DNA of 11,174 nt from UBA2289 sp041677365 (lineage in GTDB: Bacteria > Bacillota_I > Bacilli_A > Izemoplasmatales > Hujiaoplasmataceae). The notes under the pieces are model-generated. The model was not told the origin of the DNA and searched no databases. It saw nothing but the letters and a program-made list of their open reading frames with translations. Within the stretch, counting starts at the first letter, position 1. The number at the start of each line of letters is the position of its first letter. Both the position numbers and the translations under genes were made by a program. Where the stretch lies: positions 1-11,174 of the forward strand of contig JBAYQC010000046.1 in the NCBI GenBank assembly GCA_041677365.1. Reading direction: 5' to 3'. Of this stretch, positions 6,610-11,174 are shown in pieces.

Positions 6610-7161
6610 ATGAATAGAAAAACTTTTATTAACGAACTAAAAAAAGAATTAAGATATTATAAGAAAATTAATGCTGAAGAGGTAATTTATTACTATGATG
6701 AGATGATTCAAGATGCAGTTGATGAGGGAGAAGACGAGAGTTTATTTATTAAGAATCTCGGTTCTACTGAAACAATCTTGGCGAACATAATTGGCGATGA
6801 AGGGTTTTTAAAAGATGTCAAGGAGTCTAACAGTAATTCTTTGAAAAACATCGTCAACAATACGGTAAAGGTAATAAGTTTAATTGCCTACTACTTTTCT
6901 CTAGTTATTATGGCTATAGTCTACGCATCAATTTTTATTTCTGGAATTAGTTTGATTGCGCAGTCAGGAATTTATTTTTTCTTTGATAATCCTAATTCAA
7001 TGGATCAATGGGTTTTAATCGGATTAATGATTATGGGTTTAGGTATAGCACTAATTGGTTTTGCACTTATTAAAAGCTTATCAAAGACATATAATTCAAT
7101 CAGATTATTTATAATCAGAAAAACCAAACAGATTTACCGTAAAAAGGAGAATAGACAATGA
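6610..7161 (+). CDS. HAAS/DUF1700 membrane protein
   Basis: 183 residues. Residues 1-66 (MNRKTFINELKKELR...YYYDEMIQDAVDEGEDESLFIKNLGST) are a typical HAAS (DUF1700) domain, a helical cytoplasmic domain found next to PadR genes. Two hydrophobic regions follow, about 86-118 and 131-156, then a basic cytoplasmic tail rich in Arg and Lys. In this operon type it is thought to link the membrane to the PadR regulator; that is family knowledge, not shown here. Ribosome site AAAGAGG upstream. Its TGA stop overlaps the ATG of the next gene (ATGA, 7158-7161), so the two are translationally coupled. Confidence 0.88.
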   Translation: MNRKTFINELKKELRYYKKINAEEVIYYYDEMIQDAVDEGEDESLFIKNLGSTETILANIIGDEGFLKDVKESNSNSLKNIVNNTVKVISLIAYYFSLVIMAIVYASIFISGISLIAQSGIYFFFDNPNSMDQWVLIGLMIMGLGIALIGFALIKSLSKTYNSIRLFIIRKTKQIYRKKENRQ

Positions 7162-8045
7162 ATAAATTAATAAGATTTGGCTCAGCCTTTTTGCTGATTG
7201 GCCTAGCCTTAGTTCTAGTCGTTTCAACAACAACAAACGCAAATATTTTTGTTCTTGATGATGAAAACTTCACTTTAAATGAAGAAGATTATAGTAAAGA
7301 TGACTTTGATTCATTTTATTTTGATCTGGATAACCGCTCTGTCTATATAGAAGAAAGTGAAGATGACCAAATTCATCTTAAATACTACACGCATGAGAAA
7401 GACTTAGTAGATTATGAAGACACAGAAAATGAAGTAAATCTTACAATCACAAGAAAATGGTATTATAATATTTTTTCATTTAATGTTTTCTCAGATAAAG
7501 ACTACTATAAAGTATACTTATCCTTACCTGCTGATTTAGTCATAGATATGTTGGAAGTGTCTACATCAAACGGAAGAGTTGAAAGTGATGTTGATAATGT
7601 TTTTTCAACCGTTCGTTTAATAAGTTCTAACGGAAGGATGGATATAGCAAATCTGTCTGCTAATAATATCCTAGTATCCACTTCAAACGGAGATATTGAT
7701 TTAAATGATGTTTTGGTCAGTGGTTCAGCAGACTTAGATACTTCTAATGGGGATATTTTAATTAACAACTTGGCAGCTAACGAAATTGATGCAGATACTT
7801 CTAATGGGAGAATTGATGCTCAAGATATCACTTCCGAGAATATTGCTTTTGATTCTTCTAATGGTAGAGTTTACCTTCTTGTTTTGGGCAAAAAAGAAGA
7901 TTATCGCGTAACTCTCTCTACTTCTAATGGGAGCGAAATTTATGACGGAATAAAAGTAGATTCAGGTACAATTAACTCCTCAGGTAGCAAGACCATCTCA
8001 TTGGATTCTTCTAATGGTGATGTTGAAGTAAGTTTTACAGATTAA
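7158..8045 (+). CDS. Exported DUF4097 beta-repeat protein
   Basis: 295 residues. A hydrophobic segment at 7-25 acts as signal peptide or membrane anchor, with no lipobox. The C-terminal two-thirds is a DUF4097-type beta-repeat domain with eight [ST]SNG turns at residues 136, 156, 175, 195, 214, 233, 255 and 284. Most are 19-20 residues apart, as expected for a right-handed beta-helix or stacked sheet. Residues 31-125 are acidic. DUF4097 proteins are putative adhesin or envelope proteins that usually follow PadR and HAAS genes, as here. The repeats are also visible in DNA as TCTAATGG/TCAAACGG variants. The product probably works outside the membrane. Last gene of the operon, terminator 45 bases after the stop. 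Confidence 0.88.
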   Translation: MNKLIRFGSAFLLIGLALVLVVSTTTNANIFVLDDENFTLNEEDYSKDDFDSFYFDLDNRSVYIEESEDDQIHLKYYTHEKDLVDYEDTENEVNLTITRKWYYNIFSFNVFSDKDYYKVYLSLPADLVIDMLEVSTSNGRVESDVDNVFSTVRLISSNGRMDIANLSANNILVSTSNGDIDLNDVLVSGSADLDTSNGDILINNLAANEIDADTSNGRIDAQDITSENIAFDSSNGRVYLLVLGKKEDYRVTLSTSNGSEIYDGIKVDSGTINSSGSKTISLDSSNGDVEVSFTD

Positions 8046-8090
8046 CAAGATCTTTTAAATAATCTTTGTTTAAATTGTTCTTTAGATATA

Positions 8091-8123
8091 AAGGTGCCGG
8101 TTCATGAACCGACACCTTTTTTT
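8091..8123 (+). terminator. Terminator of the padR operon
   Basis: AAGGTGCCGGTTCA pairs with TGAACCGACACCTT (one C/A mismatch), with almost no loop, followed by seven T. It lies about 45 bases past the DUF4097 stop. Confidence 0.85.
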
Positions 8124-8157
8124 ACAAGTTGCCAAGAAATAAACCTAAACATCTAAT

Positions 8158-8194
8158 AAGAAAAAAAGATACCCGGATTTTAATCCTAGTATCT
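8158..8194 (-). terminator. Terminator of the 8212-8559 gene
   Basis: Minus strand: AGATACTAGGAT, TTAAAA loop region, ATCCGGGTATCT, then seven T (forward A-run at 8161-8167). One wobble and one mismatch in the stem. Located 18 bases past the stop. Confidence 0.65.
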
Positions 8195-8211
8195 ATTTTA
8201 AAACATCGTTA

Positions 8212-8559
8212 TTATTCTTTGGCCTTTTTTGCTTTTAAGTTATCGAAGTAAAAAATTGCTAAAGCAATTAACACACCATAAACAATTCCTGCGATAAACC
8301 CAACTACATCTTGGAAGTCTGTTGCTGAGTAAAATCCAAATGAAACCATAGTTCCAAAAACCGCTCCATGAAAAATTCTTAGTTTTAATGTGTTTTTAGA
8401 AATTAAACCGACAACTAGACCGATTAAAACTCGATTATACCAAAACGATAGTAAGTAAACAGTTCCCAATGGCTCTGAACTTCTTAGATTTGCTCCTAAA
8501 ATACAAATTACACCCAAAATAGCACCACTAATAATACCAACTAAAACTCTGTTATGCAT
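8212..8559 (-). CDS. Small glycine-rich membrane protein, unknown
   Basis: 115 residues with no family I can name. Four hydrophobic segments, about 5-24, 33-53, 61-80 and 84-105, contain many small Gly/Ala/Ser residues (GIISGAILG, GLVVGLIS, HGAVFGT). The C-terminus is a short basic/acidic tail DNLKAKKAKE, probably cytoplasmic. Conserved-looking WYNR sits in the second segment region. A strong AAGGAG ribosome site lies 9 bases before ATG 8559. It has its own terminator and no partner gene in the same transcript. No substrate can be inferred. Confidence 0.75.
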   Translation of the reverse strand: MHNRVLVGIISGAILGVICILGANLRSSEPLGTVYLLSFWYNRVLIGLVVGLISKNTLKLRIFHGAVFGTMVSFGFYSATDFQDVVGFIAGIVYGVLIALAIFYFDNLKAKKAKE

Positions 8560-8666
8560 TACAAGTCACTCCTTTTTTATTTAACTTACTCTTTTCTTGT
8601 TATGTTATTCCTTAATTCATAATATACTTCAAATTGATTTTTTTGTAAGCAGTATTTAAATAATCC

Positions 8667-8972
8667 TTAAATTTGTTTGTTGCTATTATTTATATTATAA
8701 CGTTCGATGATAAAAACAAAAAGTGAAACAAGTGTTGAAATTAGTATGAGAATAGTCAAAATAACAAAAATCATACCCGTTTCATTCATGCAACCCTCAA
8801 TTCCATAACAAGGATCTTTATAAAAATATTTTATATATGCATTAAGATATGACCAAATACTAAAAACTCCTAATAATCCTGTTGTGATTAATATGAAGTA
8901 TTTCTTTTTCAAGATAAAATAAACCCATAGAGTTATTTGAATTATTGCAATCAGACCAAAGAACCGATGCAT
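8667..8972 (-). CDS. Small membrane protein with Cys-containing loop, unknown
   Basis: 101 residues, unrecognised. Three hydrophobic segments: 4-20, 25-46 and 67-90. Between the second and third is a loop KDPCYGIEGCMNE with Cys55 and Cys61 six apart, which could form a disulphide outside the cell. Basic patch KKK at 22-24 suggests the first loop is cytoplasmic, which puts the Cys loop outside. GCGAGGTG precedes ATG 8972. No function assigned. An uncertain ORF (8860-9210) overlaps its 5' part. Confidence 0.65.
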   Translation of the reverse strand: MHRFFGLIAIIQITLWVYFILKKKYFILITTGLLGVFSIWSYLNAYIKYFYKDPCYGIEGCMNETGMIFVILTILILISTLVSLFVFIIERYNINNSNKQI

Positions 8973-9210
8973 ACAAACACCTCGCTAAATAATTATAATT
9001 ATCCATAGATAATACATACTTTTCAAAATTATCTATAATACTTTCGTATACACCAAATTCTCTATTTCTTGTTTTTTCAGATTCCATAATATAACAAACT
9101 TGGTAATACTTTATTAATTTTCCTTTTTTTGTTACAAAAGTCAATATCTTGATAATTGACTTATCTTTATATTTTAATAATTTATTTATATAATCATCTT
9201 TTCTTACCAT
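8860..9210 (-). CDS. Doubtful ORF, possibly a truncated gene
   Basis: 116 residues from ATG 9210 (an earlier ATG at 9336 has no ribosome site and lies across a large inverted repeat). Residues 1-77 (MVRKDDYINKLLKYKDKSII, KKGKLIKYYQVCYIMES, EFGVYESIIDNFEKYVLSMD) look like a real, soluble, Lys/Tyr-rich protein. Residues 78-116 overlap the start of the membrane protein in another frame and look like a shadow. The 113-base overlap is far larger than coupling needs, so this may be a gene that lost its own 3' end. GTGG before ATG is a weak ribosome site. Function unknown. Confidence 0.35.
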   Translation of the reverse strand: MVRKDDYINKLLKYKDKSIIKILTFVTKKGKLIKYYQVCYIMESEKTRNREFGVYESIIDNFEKYVLSMDNYNYLARCLYASVLWSDCNNSNNSMGLFYLEKEILHINHNRIIRSF

Positions 9211-9230
9211 ATTACCACGTCTGCTTAGAT

Positions 9231-9274
9231 TATAATCGAAATTAAAAGATATTTTAAGTATAATTTCGATTATA
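9231..9274. repeat. Large perfect inverted repeat
   Basis: TATAATCGAAATTA (9231-9244) and TAATTTCGATTATA (9261-9274) are exact reverse complements, 14 bp each, separated by 16 bp. It lies 21 bases upstream of ATG 9210. It is not followed by a T-run on either strand, so it is more like an operator or structured leader than a terminator. Confidence 0.8.
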
Positions 9275-9359
9275 TTAGAAATTATCCTTATATAACTTAT
9301 TTTTGTTCGTTCGGTTGTGCCGTGATTTGTGTTCAATTTACCGAAATTCTATCCAAAAT

Positions 9360-9422
9360 AAAAAAAGCTTCCTTAATTAAAGAAATATTATTAGCATAAT
9401 AATCCCCTCATTTTCGGAAGCT
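9360..9422 (-). terminator. Terminator-like nested hairpin
   Basis: Minus strand: AGCTTCC (forward 9416-9422) pairs with GGAAGCT (forward 9366-9372), followed by seven T. The 43-base interior contains a second hairpin ATTATTA/TAATAAT with a 3-base loop. The long interior is unusual for a simple terminator and would suit an attenuator or element end. What transcript it ends is not clear. Confidence 0.4.
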
Positions 9423-9423
9423 A

Positions 9424-9471
9424 TTTCAACATTTTATTCAGCCATATTTCTACAATTCTATTCTGCCATAT
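9424..9471. repeat. Tandem 24-bp imperfect repeat
   Basis: Two directly adjacent 24-bp copies, 9424-9447 and 9448-9471, agree at about 18 of 24 positions (common parts TATTC-GCCATAT and ATT-TATTC). They abut the nested hairpin. Multiple short repeats at an end are seen in some insertion sequences, but no transposase is present here. Confidence 0.6.
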
Positions 9472-9582
9472 ATATTTGTATTTTCGATATTGGGTGCTGT
9501 AATATTTTTATGGCTTATTAGTTTATTTAAAGTCAGCAGGCGATAGTTTAGTAATTCGATTTTTAGTAAAAAAAAATAATTT

Positions 9583-9616
9583 TAAAAAAAGCGAAGTTCT
9601 AAAAATGAACTTCGCT
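9583..9616 (-). terminator. Strong intrinsic terminator after the tRNA remnant
   Basis: Perfect 10-bp stem AGCGAAGTTC/GAACTTCGCT (9590-9599, 9607-9616) with a 7-base loop, followed on the minus strand by seven T. It is 13 bases downstream of the tRNA 3' end and is probably the original tRNA terminator. Confidence 0.85.
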
Positions 9617-9629
9617 AAATTTTGTGTAA

Positions 9630-9676
9630 TGGTGGAACCAGAGGGATTTGAACAACCGACCCCCTGCACGTCAAGC
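9630..9676 (-). pseudogene. 3' fragment of tRNA-Val(GAC), putative attachment site
   Basis: On the minus strand the sequence from TGC, loop TTGACGT with anticodon GAC (forward 9670-9672), GCAGG, variable GGGTC, T-loop TTCAAAT, acceptor TGGTTCC, A, CCA matches a tRNA from the anticodon stem to an encoded CCA. Upstream (forward 9677 onwards) there is no D-arm or acceptor 5' strand: the anticodon stem keeps only three pairs, and no GGAACCA strand appears. The T-stem is also mismatched (GGTTG with CCCTC), so it cannot be a working tRNA. A 3' tRNA piece without its 5' half is the usual scar of integration into a tRNA gene; identity and att role are inference. Confidence 0.65.
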
Positions 9677-9867
9677 ATTTTCACACACGTTCTTTATTGC
9701 TCTATATTTAGCCGTTTTAATAATATTTCAAACTATTTTAACCCTTGTCTTGACCCTTGTTATATTATCTAATTAATATAAATAATAAGCTGCTAAACCA
9801 TCATTTGTTTGATGATTTTATAGAATTTAAGAAATATATTCTTGTCCTTTATTTTACTATTGAAATT
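9677..9867. other. Gene-free stretch beside the tRNA remnant
   Basis: No intact gene. On the minus strand 9728-9772 reads LDNITRVKTRVKIV then TGA, with an internal DNA repeat ACCCTTGT (9740-9747, 9753-9760), after an in-frame stop. Such short basic repeated tails occur at the C-terminus of tRNA-targeting tyrosine integrases, so this may be an integrase remnant; 14 residues cannot prove it. A weak CATCA/TGATG hairpin at about 9799-9816 could end the ATPase gene transcript. Confidence 0.3.
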
Positions 9868-11166
9868 CTAAATAAGAAAAGACAAATAATAAGGTAAATA
9901 CAGAATATCATTTTCCATCTTTATATTGTTAATACAAAAAACAATTGGATTGGCAACATCTTTTTCTTTTACTATTCTACTAAGAGAAGGATGTTTAAAA
10001 AAGTCAATACCTGATTTTGATTCAATGATTCTAATTTGTTTCCCAATTTGTAACACAAAATCTAATTCCATATTGGTCGGCTTTTTTCGATCATAATATC
10101 TTAATTTAATACCATTTTTAAAAAATGCAGATGCTAATGCATTTTCTATTATTGAGCCTTCATTTATCTCAATGTCTCCGTTTAAGACTTCGAACTGTAT
10201 TCCTTCATATGACATCGAAGTCAATAATCCTGTATCGAACATATATATTTTAAAGAGATTCCTTTTTTCATTTAGTGTCAGCGGTAATTCTATTGATGAT
10301 ATATTGAATGATGGGATCGCTATTGACGCATCTATCAACCACATTATAGAATCCTCATATGTTCTCATTTTAGGTTCTTTAGAAAGCATTGACAAAAAGT
10401 ATCTTTTATTTTTTTTGTTTAATTGTTCTGGTATTGAGTCAAATACTTCTTGCACTTTTAACTTTTCTTTCCCTGAATATTTTTTGACATCTTCTCGGTA
10501 ACTATTTATAATATCTTTTTGCTCACGCAAAACTTCACTTATGTTAGAAGTTTTAATGAATGCACTAACAACAGAAGGCATACCTCCCACAATAATATAC
10601 TCTCGAAAATATCTCATTATAGCTTTATGAATAGCGCTTGGTATAGTTTTTTGATTTACAAAATGCTTTTTTAATAGGTTAATAACTTCCTCATTCACAT
10701 TTTTAGCCCATAAAAATTCTTCAAAATCCAAAGGATGCATATAATGTTGCTCTTCGAATCCAACAGGATAGCTACTTACATCATTATGATTAATACCCAA
10801 CAAAGATCCTGATTCAATATAATCAAATCTTCCATCTTGTACTAAGAATTTGATTGCAGTTCGAGCTTTTGGGCAAGATTGGATTTCATCAAAAAAAATA
10901 AGACTTTCCTTTTCTATAAAAGGTCCCAAACCCAAAGCTGACATATTAATAATAATCGAATCTGCGTCTAGAGATTCAGCGAATATTTCTTTATACTCTG
11001 GATTTTTTTCGAAATTTAGTTCAATAAAGGATTTATAGTTAGCTTTTCCAAATATTTGTATGCTAGTACTTTTACCGACTTGCCTAGCACCTTTAATTAA
11101 TAATGCTTTCTTGTTATCTCTATTCTTCCATTGCATAAGCACAGAATCAATTTTTCTCTTTAACAT
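9868..11166 (-). CDS. AAA ATPase with DUF4143 / PD-(D/E)XK-like C-terminus
   Basis: 432 residues, full family length. N-terminal AAA_14 domain: Walker A GARQVGKST (26-34, Lys32), Walker B LIFFDEIQ (89-96, Asp93, Glu94), and the sensor-like ESGSLLG (118-124). PLDFEEFLWA (145-154) is the family's typical helix after the ATPase core. The C-terminal DUF4143 part, about 218-432, has EGSIIENALASAFFKNG (336-352) and then MELDFVL...IIESKSG, where Glu367/Asp369 and Glu382-x-Lys384 form the PD-(D/E)XK pattern of restriction-like folds. These ATPases are numerous, scattered accessory genes with no settled function; the nuclease-like fold may be inactive. Start ATG 11166 lies 8 bases from the window edge, so the ribosome site and promoter are only partly visible (GGTAG). 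Confidence 0.88.
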   Translation of the reverse strand: MLKRKIDSVLMQWKNRDNKKALLIKGARQVGKSTSIQIFGKANYKSFIELNFEKNPEYKEIFAESLDADSIIINMSALGLGPFIEKESLIFFDEIQSCPKARTAIKFLVQDGRFDYIESGSLLGINHNDVSSYPVGFEEQHYMHPLDFEEFLWAKNVNEEVINLLKKHFVNQKTIPSAIHKAIMRYFREYIIVGGMPSVVSAFIKTSNISEVLREQKDIINSYREDVKKYSGKEKLKVQEVFDSIPEQLNKKNKRYFLSMLSKEPKMRTYEDSIMWLIDASIAIPSFNISSIELPLTLNEKRNLFKIYMFDTGLLTSMSYEGIQFEVLNGDIEINEGSIIENALASAFFKNGIKLRYYDRKKPTNMELDFVLQIGKQIRIIESKSGIDFFKHPSLSRIVKEKDVANPIVFCINNIKMENDILYLPYYLSFLI

Positions 11167-11174
11167 TTTCTACC

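Noticed and set aside
9211..9336. N-terminal extension of the 8860-9210 ORF
   Set aside because: Crosses the 14-bp inverted repeat, has biased Asn/Ile composition and no ribosome site.
9424..9471. CRISPR array
   Set aside because: Only two adjacent imperfect copies with no spacers and no cas genes.
9630..9676. Complete functional tRNA gene
   Set aside because: No D-arm or 5' acceptor strand can be found and both anticodon and T stems are mismatched.

Overview
This is a very AT-rich chromosomal window from a low-GC Gram-positive-type bacterium. Strong AGGAGG-type ribosome binding sites, a Cys-lipoprotein, PadR/HAAS/DUF4097 genes and T-rich intrinsic terminators all fit Bacillota or a walled-ancestor Mollicutes relative (Acholeplasma/Izemoplasma/Haloplasma-like); this placement is inference. 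The code is standard: Trp is TGG throughout, and TGA ends the HAAS gene (7159-7161) inside an ATGA overlap.

Layout. (1) 33-1355, minus strand: a tight three-gene operon of small membrane proteins that each open with MPYC and a zinc ribbon. Two are paralogues and the middle one is a DUF2085-type protein; a 14-bp palindrome sits upstream and a hairpin downstream. (2) 1365-2999, minus strand: a two-unit lipoprotein related to the extracytoplasmic domain of RsgI-type anti-sigma factors. Unit 1 is open; unit 2 is broken by two TAA codons and a +1 frameshift. (3) 3055-4180, plus strand: a 2-dehydropantoate 2-reductase-like gene with a TGA at codon 20. (4) 4215-5770, plus strand: an unrecognised protein with three SAP/Rho-N-like helical units, a Glu-rich linker, a coiled coil and a C-terminal membrane segment, followed by a terminator shared with convergent ridA. 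(5) 5769-6214, minus strand: ridA. (6) 6252-8123, plus strand: the padR - HAAS/DUF1700 - DUF4097 operon with a clear promoter, a candidate operator and a terminator. (7) 8158-9274, minus strand: two small membrane proteins and a doubtful overlapping ORF preceded by a large inverted repeat. (8) 9337-9867: no intact gene; a repeat/hairpin cluster, a strong terminator and the 3' part of a tRNA-Val(GAC) lacking its 5' half. (9) 9868-11166, minus strand: an AAA ATPase with a DUF4143/PD-(D/E)XK C-terminus.

How the parts work together. The padR operon is a cell-envelope stress type module: regulator, membrane HAAS protein and secreted beta-repeat protein. The tRNA remnant suggests that the right side of the window, including the ATPase, belongs to an element integrated into a tRNA gene. 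The most novel items are the SAP-like membrane protein, the zinc-ribbon trio and the tRNA/att region. The two adjacent broken genes (1412-4111) indicate local gene decay or a sequence-quality problem.
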